Source: Burkholderiaceae bacterium 16 (lineage in GTDB: Bacteria > Pseudomonadota > Gammaproteobacteria > Burkholderiales > Burkholderiaceae). Taken from it: a DNA stretch of 64,000 nt. Below are positions 35,025-43,743 of this stretch, in pieces. A program made the position numbers and the translations under genes. The DNA is taken from the NCBI GenBank assembly GCA_000955785.1, contig JYOD01000051.1:1-64000 (forward strand). Reading direction: 5' to 3'. Numbering within the stretch: position 1 is the first letter of the stretch; the number at the start of each line of letters is the position of its first letter. The notes under the pieces are model-generated. The model worked only from the letters and a program-made list of their open reading frames with translations, did not search any database and was not told where the DNA came from.

Positions 35025-36272
35025 ATGAGCGGTAGCCGCATTCCCCGTCCTTTGTTCGCAGCCGCGGCATTCTCGGTGCTGGCTGGCACGGCATCGGCGG
35101 CGCCGGTAAAGATCGCGCTGGTCGAGACGCTGTCCGGCCCGCAGGCATCGACCGGCCTGATGTTCCGCGCGGCGGCGCGCTATGCGATCGACAAGATCAA
35201 TGCCACCGGCGGCTGGAATGGCGAGCCGCTCCAACTGGTGGAGTACGACAACCAGGGCGGCCCGGCGGGCGCGGCGGACAAGCTGAAGGCGGCCGTGGCG
35301 GATGGCGCCCAGATCGTCATGCAGGGTTCGTCGTCGGCCGTGTCCGGCCAGATCACCGAGGACGTGCGCAAGTTCAACCTGCGCAATCCGGGCAAGGAAA
35401 TCCTGTTCATGAATGTCGGCGGCGAGGCCATGGAGCTGACCGGCGAGAAGTGCCACTTCTACCATTTCAAGTTCGCCACCAACGCGCAGATCCGCGTCAA
35501 GGCGCTGGTCGGCGCGATGAAGCCGCTCAACGCCCTCGGCACCCGTGTCTATTCGATCGACCAGAACTACTCCTGGGGCATCGATATGGAAAAGGCCACC
35601 GGCGACTACGCCGGCGCGGGCGGTTACACGGTCGTGGAAAAGACCCTGCACGACGTCAACAAAGTCCAGGACTTCTCGCCGTACGTGGCCAAGATCGCCG
35701 CCGCCAGGGCGGACAGCGTGATCACCGGCAACTGGTCGAACGACCTGCTGCTGCTGATGAAGGCCAGCAAGGCGGCCGGCCTGAAGACGCGCTTCGCTAC
35801 GGTGTTCCTCGACCAGCCGGGCAATATCGGCAACGCCGCCGATGTGGCGCTCGGCCACTATGTCGCCCACCCCTTTAACGCCGAAGCGGGCGGTGCGGAG
35901 AGTGAGCGCTTCGCTAACGACTTCAAGGCCAGGCAGGGCCATATGCCGGCCTACATCGAGCCGCAGACGGTATTCGCGGTGGAGATGCTGGGCGAGGCGC
36001 TGAAGACGGTGAAGCCGGAAGGCGGCAAGCTCAACACCAGCACGCTGGCCAGGGCGCTCGAAAACGCCAGGATCAAAACCCCGATGGGCGAGATGAGCAT
36101 GCGCGCCGCCGATCACCAGGTGCTGCTGCCGATGGTGGTGTCCGTCGTCGCCAAGGACGCGAAGTTCAAGGTCGACGGCACCGACATGGGCTTCAAGCCG
36201 GTCAAGACGTTCTCCGCCACGGAAGCCGCCACGCCGGCCCAGGCCAGCTGCAAGATGCCGCGCCCCGTCTGA
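35025..36272 (+). CDS. Branched-chain-type ABC importer, substrate-binding protein
   Basis: 415 residues, somewhat longer than LivJ/LivK. Signal peptide (PRPLFAAAAFSVLAGTASA), then the periplasmic-binding-protein fold of the HAAT family: VKIALVETLSGPQASTGL, YAIDKINATGGWNG, VIMQGSSSAVSGQITEDV and LDQPGNIGNAADVALGHYV. The Liv-type fold binds branched amino acids but also aromatic acids, amides and other carboxylates. First gene of a long unidirectional operon; the associated enzymes suggest a non-amino-acid substrate. 129 bp to the permease gene. Confidence 0.85.
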   Translation: MSGSRIPRPLFAAAAFSVLAGTASAAPVKIALVETLSGPQASTGLMFRAAARYAIDKINATGGWNGEPLQLVEYDNQGGPAGAADKLKAAVADGAQIVMQGSSSAVSGQITEDVRKFNLRNPGKEILFMNVGGEAMELTGEKCHFYHFKFATNAQIRVKALVGAMKPLNALGTRVYSIDQNYSWGIDMEKATGDYAGAGGYTVVEKTLHDVNKVQDFSPYVAKIAAARADSVITGNWSNDLLLLMKASKAAGLKTRFATVFLDQPGNIGNAADVALGHYVAHPFNAEAGGAESERFANDFKARQGHMPAYIEPQTVFAVEMLGEALKTVKPEGGKLNTSTLARALENARIKTPMGEMSMRAADHQVLLPMVVSVVAKDAKFKVDGTDMGFKPVKTFSATEAATPAQASCKMPRPV

Positions 36273-36401
36273 CTCCCCCTGCCATTGCCATAGCAAGACC
36301 TGCCAGCTCAGCGCCACCCGGCGTGGCGCTGGCAAGTGCGGCCGTTCACCCAGGCGGCCGCGCGCCATATGGCCGCACAGGCTCGTTCCAAGGAAGCCTT
36401 C

Positions 36402-37343
36402 ATGGAATACCTCATCGTCTCACTGCTTAACGGCGCCATCTACGGCTTGCTGCTGTTCATGGTGTCGGCAGGCCTGACCCTCATCTTCGGCATGATGGGC
36501 GTGCTCAACTTTGCCCATGCGTCGTTCTACATGCTGGGCGCTTACTTTGCCTACACGCTGCAGGGCGCAATCGGCTTCTGGCCGGCCATCGTGGTTTCGC
36601 CGATCCTGGTCGGACTGGTCGGGGTGGCGGTGGAGCGGTTCTTCCTGCGCCGCGTCCATCACCACGGCCACGCGCACGAACTGCTGCTGACCTTCGGCCT
36701 GTCTTTCATCATTGCCGAGCTGATCAAGCTGTTCTTCGGCAACTTCCCGGTGGACTACCGCATCCCGGCATCGCTGGACTTCGCGGCCTTCCACCTGGGG
36801 GTTTCCTCCTATCCCTTCTACCGCGTGTTCATGGGCGGCATTGCCGTGGCCATGTTCGCCGTGATCTACCTGCTGCTCACGCGCACCCGGGTCGGCATCG
36901 TGGTGCGCTCCGCCATCTACAAGCCGCGCATGGCCGAGGCGCTGGGCCACAACGTGCCGCTGGTCTTCATGGGCGTGTTCGGCATCGGCGCGGCGCTGGC
37001 CGGCCTGGCCGGCGCGGTGGCGGGCGCGTTCTACACCACCAACCCGAACATGGCGCTCGAACTCGGCGTGATGGTCTTCGTGGTGGTGGTGGTGGGCGGC
37101 CTGGGCTCGCTGGAGGGCGCCATGCTCGCCTCGCTGCTGATCGGCCTGATCACGGCGTTCTCGGTCGGCATCGACCGCAACCTCGCCGACCTGCTGGCCC
37201 TGTTCGGCGCGGGCGCCTGGGCCGGGGAAGTGGGCGGGCTGCTGACCCTGAAGCTGTCCAGCCTGGCCGGGACCATCCCGTTCGCGCTGATGCTGCTGAT
37301 TTTGCTGGTCCGCCCGTCAGGGCTGATGGGCGAGAAGGAGTAA
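36402..37343 (+). CDS. Branched-chain-type ABC importer permease 1 (LivH-like)
   Basis: 313 residues from the ATG at 36402 (AAGGAAG upstream). About eight hydrophobic segments. MEYLIVSLLNGAIYGLLLFM, LTLIFGMMGVLNFAHASFYM and VVVVGGLGSLEGAMLASLLI are the LivH signatures, the last lying in the EAA-like loop that contacts the ATPase. Two bp from the next permease gene. Confidence 0.9.
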   Translation: MEYLIVSLLNGAIYGLLLFMVSAGLTLIFGMMGVLNFAHASFYMLGAYFAYTLQGAIGFWPAIVVSPILVGLVGVAVERFFLRRVHHHGHAHELLLTFGLSFIIAELIKLFFGNFPVDYRIPASLDFAAFHLGVSSYPFYRVFMGGIAVAMFAVIYLLLTRTRVGIVVRSAIYKPRMAEALGHNVPLVFMGVFGIGAALAGLAGAVAGAFYTTNPNMALELGVMVFVVVVVGGLGSLEGAMLASLLIGLITAFSVGIDRNLADLLALFGAGAWAGEVGGLLTLKLSSLAGTIPFALMLLILLVRPSGLMGEKE

Positions 37344-37345
37344 CC

Positions 37346-38641
37346 ATGACCAATGTCTCCAACACGCAGAAGACCTTGCTGCTGCTCGGCACAGGCGCCC
37401 TGCTGGCGCTGCCGCTGGTGCTGTCGCAATCGCTGGTCAACGCATCGATCCAGATGCTGATCGCCGTGCTGTTCGCCGCCTCGTTCAACCTGCTGAGCGG
37501 CCAGGGCGGCATGCTGTCGTTCGGCCATGCGGCGTACTTCGGCATCGGTTCCTTCGCCACCGTGCATGCGATGAACGCCTTCGGCGGCAGCGGCCTGCTG
37601 CCCACGCCGCTGCTGCCGCTGGCAGGCGGCGCCCTGGGCCTCGTCGCCGGCCTGGCCGCCGGCTGGTTCGCCACCAAGCGCACCGGCGTCTACTTCGCCA
37701 TGATCACGCTGGCGCTGGCCGAACTGCTGCACTCGCTGGCGCCGCACCTGAAGGGCTGGTTCGGCGGCGAGGCGGGCCTGTCCACCATGCGCATGCCGGC
37801 ATGGGGCCTTACCTTCGGCGACAGCAACCAGGTCTACTACCTGACGTTGTTCTGGGTGCTGCTGTCGCTGGCGCTGCTGTACCTGTTCACCCTGACCCCG
37901 GTGGGCCGCCTGACGCTGGGCCTGCGCGAGAACGCCAACCGCCTGCGTTTCCTCGGCTACGACACGCACCGCCTCGGCGTGCTGGTGTTCGCCGTCTCGG
38001 CCATGTTCGCCGGCATCGCGGGCGCGCTGCAGGCGCTCAACATGGAAGCGGCCAACTACGTGGTGTTCGAGTCCTCGGCCTCCGCGGCGGTGGTGCTCAA
38101 CAGCTATATCGGCGGCGTGAAGCTCTTTCTCGGCCCGGCGCTGGGCGCGGCGGTGATGACCTTTTTCGGCTATGCGGTATCCGACCTGACGCGCTCATGG
38201 CTGCTGTACCAGGGCATCGTGTTCGTGCTGGTGATGATGTTCATGCCGACTGGCCTGGCCGGGCTGATCAAGGCCTTCGCCGCGCACAGCAAGACCTATG
38301 GCCTGCGCCCGTTGCTGCCGATCGCGCTGGTCTTCGTCATCGGCACGTTGCTGCTCACGGGCGGCACCGTGTTCACGGTGGAGATGCTGCAGCGCTTCTT
38401 CTCGCAAGACTACCGCTCCATGGCCGCCCTGAATGGCGGCGGCTGGCCCGCGATCCCGCTGTTCGGCCGCGAGTGGGATCCCGTCTCGCCGCTGACCTGG
38501 CTGGTGCCCGCGGCGCTGCTGGCGGCCGGCATCGCGACGGTGCGCCTGGCCAACGGCCGCTGGCTGCGCCTGAAGGACGCCGCCCCCGCCGCCCAAGCCG
38601 TTGCCCACGCCGCCACCAACGTCCGGAGGAACCCGGCATGA
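37346..38641 (+). CDS. Branched-chain-type ABC importer permease 2 (LivM-like)
   Basis: 431 residues, long for LivM (usually about 320-420). Typical segments: AASFNLLSGQGGMLSFGHAA, YFGIGSFATVHAM, and RENANRLRFLGYDTHRLGVL (the cytoplasmic coupling loop). The extra length is a C-terminal extension with additional helices (after GLAGLIKAFAAHSKTYGLRP) ending in an Ala-rich tail, a feature seen in some importers. Stop codon overlaps the next start (ATGA at 38638-38641). Confidence 0.9.
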   Translation: MTNVSNTQKTLLLLGTGALLALPLVLSQSLVNASIQMLIAVLFAASFNLLSGQGGMLSFGHAAYFGIGSFATVHAMNAFGGSGLLPTPLLPLAGGALGLVAGLAAGWFATKRTGVYFAMITLALAELLHSLAPHLKGWFGGEAGLSTMRMPAWGLTFGDSNQVYYLTLFWVLLSLALLYLFTLTPVGRLTLGLRENANRLRFLGYDTHRLGVLVFAVSAMFAGIAGALQALNMEAANYVVFESSASAAVVLNSYIGGVKLFLGPALGAAVMTFFGYAVSDLTRSWLLYQGIVFVLVMMFMPTGLAGLIKAFAAHSKTYGLRPLLPIALVFVIGTLLLTGGTVFTVEMLQRFFSQDYRSMAALNGGGWPAIPLFGREWDPVSPLTWLVPAALLAAGIATVRLANGRWLRLKDAAPAAQAVAHAATNVRRNPA

Positions 38642-39396
38642 ACACGCAAGCGATTCTCTCCCTGCGCGGGTTGCGCAAAACTTTCGGCGACGTCGACATC
38701 ATCCGCGGCGTGGACCTTGATCTCGTCAGCGGCGAACGGCACGCGCTGATCGGCCCGAACGGCGCAGGCAAATCCACGCTGTTCCACCTGATCTCCGGCC
38801 GCCTGCCGCTGACCAAAGGCGAGATCGTGCTCAACGGCGAGCCCATCCAGGGCCTGACGCCGCAGCAGATCAACCATCGCGGCCTGGCGCGCTCGTTCCA
38901 GATCACCAATATCTTCGCTGGCCTGACCGTCTTCGAAAACCTGCGTCTCGCCGTGATGCGGCGCCACGGCCTGCAATACACGCTGTGGAAGTTCGCCCAC
39001 AAGCTGCGCGCCGTGCGCGAAGAAACCCAGCATCTGCTCGAACTGGTCCGGCTGGCCGAACGCGCGCAGGCCATCGCCGGCGAGTTGTCGTATTCGGAGC
39101 AGCGTTCGCTGGAGATCGCCATGACGCTGGCCTCGGACCCGAAAGTCATCATGCTCGACGAGCCGATGGCGGGCATGTCGCAGGAAGAAACCGACTACAC
39201 CGCCGGCCTGATCCGCGAGATCGCGCAGGGCCGCACGCTGATGATCGTGGAGCACGACATGGACGTGGTGTTCTCGCTCAGCGACCGCATCAGCGTGCTG
39301 GTCTACGGCGAGATCGTCGCCACCGGCACGCCCGACGAGATCCGCAACAACGCACGCGTCAAGGAAGCCTATCTGGGCGAGGAGGTCACTGTATGA
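38638..39396 (+). CDS. ABC importer ATP-binding protein 1 (LivG-like)
   Basis: 252 residues. Walker A GPNGAGKST near residue 42, Q-loop region, signature motif ELSYSEQRSLE (in place of LSGGQ) and Walker B VIMLDEPMAGMS, His switch IVEHDMDVV. The LSYSEQ form of the signature is normal in LivG. Starts inside the livM-type stop codon and ends over the next gene (ATGA), so all four are translationally coupled. Confidence 0.92.
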   Translation: MNTQAILSLRGLRKTFGDVDIIRGVDLDLVSGERHALIGPNGAGKSTLFHLISGRLPLTKGEIVLNGEPIQGLTPQQINHRGLARSFQITNIFAGLTVFENLRLAVMRRHGLQYTLWKFAHKLRAVREETQHLLELVRLAERAQAIAGELSYSEQRSLEIAMTLASDPKVIMLDEPMAGMSQEETDYTAGLIREIAQGRTLMIVEHDMDVVFSLSDRISVLVYGEIVATGTPDEIRNNARVKEAYLGEEVTV

Positions 39397-40127
39397 GCGC
39401 ACCGTCCATGCAATCCGCCGACCCGCTGCTCAGCGTACAGGGCCTGCACGCGCACTACGGCAAGAGCCACATCCTGCACGGCGTGGATTTCCACGTGGGG
39501 AAAGCCGAGGTGGTGAGCCTGCTGGGCCGCAACGGCTCGGGCCGCTCCACCACGCTGAAAGCCATCATGGGCCTGGTCCCGCCGAGCGCGGGCCACGTCA
39601 GGCTGCGCGGCCGCGATCTCGCCGGCGCGCAATCCTATGCGATCTGCCGGCGCGGCATTGCCTACGTGCCGGAGGAGCGCGAGGTCTTCGCCAACCTCAC
39701 GGTGGAAGAAAACCTGCGCATGGGCGAACAGCGCGCCACCGAAGGCGCGCCGAAATGGACCTTCGAGCAGATGTTCGACTACTTCCCGCGCCTGAAGGAA
39801 CGCCGCAATACCAAGGCCGGCAGCCTCTCCGGCGGCGAGCAGCAGATGCTGACCATGTGCCGCTCGCTGCTGGGCAACCCGCTGGTGATCCTGATCGACG
39901 AGCCCACCGAAGGCCTCGCGCCCAAGATCGTGACGGTGGTCGGCGAGGCCATCCAGGACATTCACCGCCGGGGCGTATCGGTGGTGCTGGTGGAGCAGAA
40001 GCTCGCCATCGCGCTGAAGGTATCGAGCCGCGTCTGCGTGATGGGCCACGGGCGCATCGTCTTCGAGGGCACGCCCGGACAACTCACTTCCAATACCCAA
40101 CTTCTGAAGGACTGGTTAGCCGTATGA
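39393..40127 (+). CDS. ABC importer ATP-binding protein 2 (LivF-like)
   Basis: 244 residues. Walker A LLGRNGSGRSTTLKA: the usual Lys of GxGKST is Arg here, a deviation at the ATP phosphate-binding lysine. Signature SLSGGEQQMLTMC, Walker B LVILIDEPTEGLAP, H-switch substituted in VVLVEQKLAIAL (Gln/Lys for His), which is usual in LivF. If the Lys to Arg change is not a sequencing error, this ATPase would be impaired and the LivG-like subunit would carry hydrolysis. Overlaps the SDR gene by ATGA. Confidence 0.9.
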   Translation: MSAPSMQSADPLLSVQGLHAHYGKSHILHGVDFHVGKAEVVSLLGRNGSGRSTTLKAIMGLVPPSAGHVRLRGRDLAGAQSYAICRRGIAYVPEEREVFANLTVEENLRMGEQRATEGAPKWTFEQMFDYFPRLKERRNTKAGSLSGGEQQMLTMCRSLLGNPLVILIDEPTEGLAPKIVTVVGEAIQDIHRRGVSVVLVEQKLAIALKVSSRVCVMGHGRIVFEGTPGQLTSNTQLLKDWLAV

Positions 40128-40948
40128 GCACATCCCTGCCTATTGGATACCCGAACGCGCAACCCTTCGCGCGCGCCAGCTACCCCGGCCTGGCCGGCAA
40201 GGTCGTGCTCAACACCGGCGGCGCCAGCGGCATCGGCCGCGCGATGGCGCACGGCTTTGCCCGGCACGGCGCGCGGCTGATGCTGCTGGACCTGGACGCG
40301 GAAGGACTCGCCAGCGCCAGGGCGGAACTGGAAGCGGCCTACCCGGAAGTGCAGGTCGACGTCGTGAAGGCTTCGATCACCGATCCCGACGCCGTGGAGC
40401 AAGCCTGTGCCGCTACCGAGGCCCGCTTCGGCCGCATCGACATCCTGCTCAACAACGCCGGCATCTCGATGAACAAGCCCTCGCTGGAACTCACGCCGGA
40501 CGACTGGCGCCGCGCCATCGATATCGACCTCTCCGGCGTGTTCTTTTGCACGCAGGCAGCGGCACGCCGCATGGTGCGCCAGGGCGGCGGCTCCATCCTC
40601 AGCACGGCATCGATGTGGGGCCTGGCCTCCTCGGCCCGGCGCCTCGCCTACTGCGCCGCCAAGGCGGGCGTGGTCTCGCTGACCAAGTCGCTGGCGGCGG
40701 AATGGGCTGAGTACAACATCCGCGTCAACGCGGTCTGCCCGGGCTACACCAGCACCGCGCTGATGGAAACGCTGCTGGCCAGCAAGGCCATCGACGGCGA
40801 AGCCTTGCTGGCGCGCACGCCGCTGCGGCGCTTCGGCGCGCCGGAGGAGATGGCGGAAGTCGCGCTCTTCCTAGCATCGGACTCGGCCGCGTTCATCACC
40901 GGCCATGCGCTGGTCTCCGACGGCGGCTGGACCGCCGACGGCTTCTGA
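40124..40948 (+). CDS. SDR-family oxidoreductase in the ABC operon
   Basis: 274 residues from the ATG at 40124, coupled to the ATPase gene. TGGASGIG (cofactor), LNNAG, catalytic Ser in LSTASM and YCAAK (Tyr-x-x-x-Lys), ending in VSDGGWTADGF. A roughly 25-residue N-terminal extension precedes the fold. The Asp in LLDLDAEG after the second beta strand favours NAD. Coupling to the importer suggests it oxidises the imported hydroxy compound first. Confidence 0.88.
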   Translation: MSTSLPIGYPNAQPFARASYPGLAGKVVLNTGGASGIGRAMAHGFARHGARLMLLDLDAEGLASARAELEAAYPEVQVDVVKASITDPDAVEQACAATEARFGRIDILLNNAGISMNKPSLELTPDDWRRAIDIDLSGVFFCTQAAARRMVRQGGGSILSTASMWGLASSARRLAYCAAKAGVVSLTKSLAAEWAEYNIRVNAVCPGYTSTALMETLLASKAIDGEALLARTPLRRFGAPEEMAEVALFLASDSAAFITGHALVSDGGWTADGF

Positions 40949-41005
40949 GCGCGCTGTTCCCAATACGATTGAAAACACCATCGACCGGTAATCAAGGATC
41001 CTCGA

Positions 41006-43195
41006 ATGTCTGAACGTAGCGCCCTGCGCCCCGCCGCCGATTGGGTGGAACTGCGCACCACCGATGAAGACTGGGCCAAGGCCGACCCCGCCCTGCTCGG
41101 CACGCTGCTGAGCCACCTGCACCTGATCCGCGGCTTCGAGGAAGCCGTGCTCGAACTCGCCGCCGAAGGCCTGGTCCACGGGCCCGCGCACTCCAGCATC
41201 GGCCAGGAAGGCGGCGCTGCCGGCTCCATCGTGCCGCTGACCGGGGCCGACCAGATCAACGGCTCGCACCGCGGACACCATCAATTCATCTCCAAGGCGC
41301 TGGGCTACCTCGCGCCCAACGGCATCGACCCGCGCGCGCCGCTGCCGGCGGATGTGCAAACGCTGCTGCAACGCACGCTCGCGGAAATCCTCGGGCTGGC
41401 GCAAGGCTACTGCAAGGGCCGTGGCGGTTCGATGCACCTGCAGTGGGCCGAAGCCGGCGCGCTGGGCACCAATGCCATCGTTGGCGGCGGCGTGCCGATG
41501 GCCGCGGGCGCGGCGTGGTCGCACCGGCATGCGGGCACCGACGCCGTGGCCATCACCTACTTCGGCGATGGCGCGGTCAATATCGGCTCCGTGCTGGAGA
41601 CCATGAACCTGGCGGCCGCGTGGAAGCTGCCGCTGTGCTTCTTTATCGAGAACAACCGCTACGCCGTCTCCACCACGGTGGAGGAGTCCACCGCCGAACC
41701 GCGCCTGTCCGCGCGCGGCATGGGCTTCAATATCCCGAGCTGGAAAGTCGACGGCATGGACCCGCTCGCGGTCTACCTCGCCACGCAGGAAGCGCTCGCG
41801 CACATGCGCGCCGGCAAGGGCCCCACGGTCATCGAAGCCGATCTCTACCGGTTCTTCCACCAGAACGGCCCCTTCCCCGGCAGCGCCTTCGGCTACCGTA
41901 CCAAGGAAGAAGAACAGCAATGGCGCGCGCGCGATCCGCTCGAACTGATGGCGCGCCGCATGCAGGAACGCGGCCTGATCAGCGCCGGCGAGATCGCCGC
42001 GCTGCGCGAACGCATCAAGCAAGGCATGCGCGATGCCATGGCGGCACTGACCGAGGCCGATCCTTCCGGCAAGCCTGGCAAGCGCCGCATCCGTCCCGAA
42101 CTGTGGCCGAGCCCGGATTTCCGCGACGTGGGCATCCGTGGCGACCTGAGCGAGCTGGAAGGCCTGCGCTGCGAGGACGAAGCGGGCTTCCCGGGCAAGC
42201 TGGACAAACGCAAGTTCATCGAAGTGGTGGCGGACGTCATGCAGCGCCGCATGGAGACCGACCCGTCGGTGGTGGTGATGGGCGAGGACGTGCACCGCCT
42301 CAAGGGCGGCACCAACGGCGCCACGCGCGGCCTGCGCGACAGCTTCCCGGACCGCGTGCTGGGCACGCCGATCAGCGAGAACGCATTCGTGGGCCTCGGC
42401 GGCGGGCTGGCGCTGGATGGCCGCTACAAGCCCGTGGTTGAGTTCATGTACCCGGACTTCATGTGGGTGGCCGCCGACCAGGTCTTCAACCAGATCGGCA
42501 AGGCGCGCCATATGTTCGGCGGCGAAAGCGACGTGCCGCTGGTGCTGCGCACCAAGGTGGCGATGGGCACGGGCTACGGCTCGCAGCATTCGATGGACCC
42601 GGCCGGCATCTTCGCCACCAACCCGGGCTGGCGCATCGTGGCGCCTTCCACGCCGTTCGACTACGTGGGCCTGATGAACACGGCGCTGGCGTGCAAGGAC
42701 CCTGTGCTGGTGATCGAGCACGTGGACCTGTACAACGCATCGGGCGTCGGACCGGTCGACGACTTCGACTACCACCTGCCGGTGGGCAAGGCGGCGGTGC
42801 GCCGCAACGGCAGCGACGTCACCGTCATCACCTACCTGTCGATGGTCGGCCATTCGCTCGAAGCGGTGGAGCAGACCGGCATCGACGCCGAAGTGATCGA
42901 CCTGCGCTGGCTGGACCGCGCCAGCCTGGACTGGGACACCATCGGGCAGAGCATCAGGAAGACCAACAATGTGCTGATCGCGGAGCAAGGCGCGCGTGGC
43001 ACTTCCTACGGCGGCTGGCTGGCCGACGAGATCCAGCGCCGCTACTTCGACTGGCTGGACCAGCCGGTGCAGCGCGTGACCGGGGCGGAAGCCGCGCCGA
43101 GCATTTCCAGGGTGCTGGAGCGTGCCGCTGCCGCCCGCACCGAGGAAGTGGTGGAAGGCCTGCGGCAAATGATGCGCGACAAAGGCGCGGCGTAA
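41006..43195 (+). CDS. Fused E1-alpha/beta thiamine-diphosphate dehydrogenase
   Basis: 729 residues. The first about 345 form an E1-alpha domain of the acetoin/branched-chain/pyruvate class: HSSIGQEGGAAG, GSHRGHHQF (86-94), FGDGAVN with the GDG of the ThDP motif at 187-189 and ENN at 215-217. After a basic linker (about 350-400) an E1-beta domain begins (KRKFIEVVADVMQRRM, MGEDVHRL, TPISENAFVG, GYGSQHS). In most complexes alpha and beta are separate genes, as in acoAB here. With the downstream E2 and E3 it would oxidatively cleave an acyloin or 2-oxo acid to an acyl-CoA. Substrate unknown. Confidence 0.88.
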   Translation: MSERSALRPAADWVELRTTDEDWAKADPALLGTLLSHLHLIRGFEEAVLELAAEGLVHGPAHSSIGQEGGAAGSIVPLTGADQINGSHRGHHQFISKALGYLAPNGIDPRAPLPADVQTLLQRTLAEILGLAQGYCKGRGGSMHLQWAEAGALGTNAIVGGGVPMAAGAAWSHRHAGTDAVAITYFGDGAVNIGSVLETMNLAAAWKLPLCFFIENNRYAVSTTVEESTAEPRLSARGMGFNIPSWKVDGMDPLAVYLATQEALAHMRAGKGPTVIEADLYRFFHQNGPFPGSAFGYRTKEEEQQWRARDPLELMARRMQERGLISAGEIAALRERIKQGMRDAMAALTEADPSGKPGKRRIRPELWPSPDFRDVGIRGDLSELEGLRCEDEAGFPGKLDKRKFIEVVADVMQRRMETDPSVVVMGEDVHRLKGGTNGATRGLRDSFPDRVLGTPISENAFVGLGGGLALDGRYKPVVEFMYPDFMWVAADQVFNQIGKARHMFGGESDVPLVLRTKVAMGTGYGSQHSMDPAGIFATNPGWRIVAPSTPFDYVGLMNTALACKDPVLVIEHVDLYNASGVGPVDDFDYHLPVGKAAVRRNGSDVTVITYLSMVGHSLEAVEQTGIDAEVIDLRWLDRASLDWDTIGQSIRKTNNVLIAEQGARGTSYGGWLADEIQRRYFDWLDQPVQRVTGAEAAPSISRVLERAAAARTEEVVEGLRQMMRDKGAA

Positions 43196-43253
43196 GCCTG
43201 GTGCTTAACCGGCAAGCCAATTGAACGAATCCAAGGAAATCCAAGGAATTCCA

Positions 43254-43742
43254 ATGACCCTGAACATGATTGTTCCCCTGGAGGTCGGCATCGCCGTGCG
43301 CGACCTGCCGCGCATGCGCCGCTTCTATGAGCAGGTGCTGGGCTTCACCTTCGTGAGCGAAGTTGCCGTGCCCACGGCCAACGCCGTGCAGGCGGCGATG
43401 CATGCCGGCGGTTACACCGCCGTGCGCCTGCAGACTAACCATGGCGAGCGCATCAAGCTACTGGCCCCGGTGCAAGCGCCGGCAGCCGAGCCCGCTCCCC
43501 GGTACATCCTCGACAAGGCCAACGCCACATACCTCACGTTTATCGTGGACGACATCCAGGCCGCGGTCGACAGGCTGATCGCCGCCGGCGTGGCGTTCAT
43601 GACCGGCCCGCAGCGCATTGAAGTGCGCCCCGGCACTTACCTCGCGTTCTGCCGCGACCCCGAAGGCAATGTGCTCGAGATCGTGCAGTACGCGGATATC
43701 GCGGCCTATCGCCCCGACCTGCAACCGCCGAGGAATGCCTGA
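43254..43742 (+). CDS. VOC-family (glyoxalase/dioxygenase-fold) protein
   Basis: 162 residues from the ATG at 43254 (AAGGAAT upstream). Single vicinal-oxygen-chelate unit: VGIAVRDLPRMRRFYEQVLG, LTFIVDDIQAAVDRLIAAGV and CRDPEGNVLEIVQYADI. The family has metal-dependent isomerases, epimerases, dioxygenases and glyoxalases. The metal ligands are incomplete: the usual N-terminal His is Glu/Gly here, while the distal Glu (VLEIV) is present. Inserted between E1 and E2 with a 1-nt gap to E2, so it belongs to the pathway. Exact reaction unknown. Confidence 0.82.
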   Translation: MTLNMIVPLEVGIAVRDLPRMRRFYEQVLGFTFVSEVAVPTANAVQAAMHAGGYTAVRLQTNHGERIKLLAPVQAPAAEPAPRYILDKANATYLTFIVDDIQAAVDRLIAAGVAFMTGPQRIEVRPGTYLAFCRDPEGNVLEIVQYADIAAYRPDLQPPRNA

Positions 43743-43743
43743 C

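Noticed and set aside
40871-43168. 765-codon minus-strand open frame
   Set aside because: Exactly antisense to the fused E1 gene, which has clear ThDP motifs; the antisense product is low-complexity.
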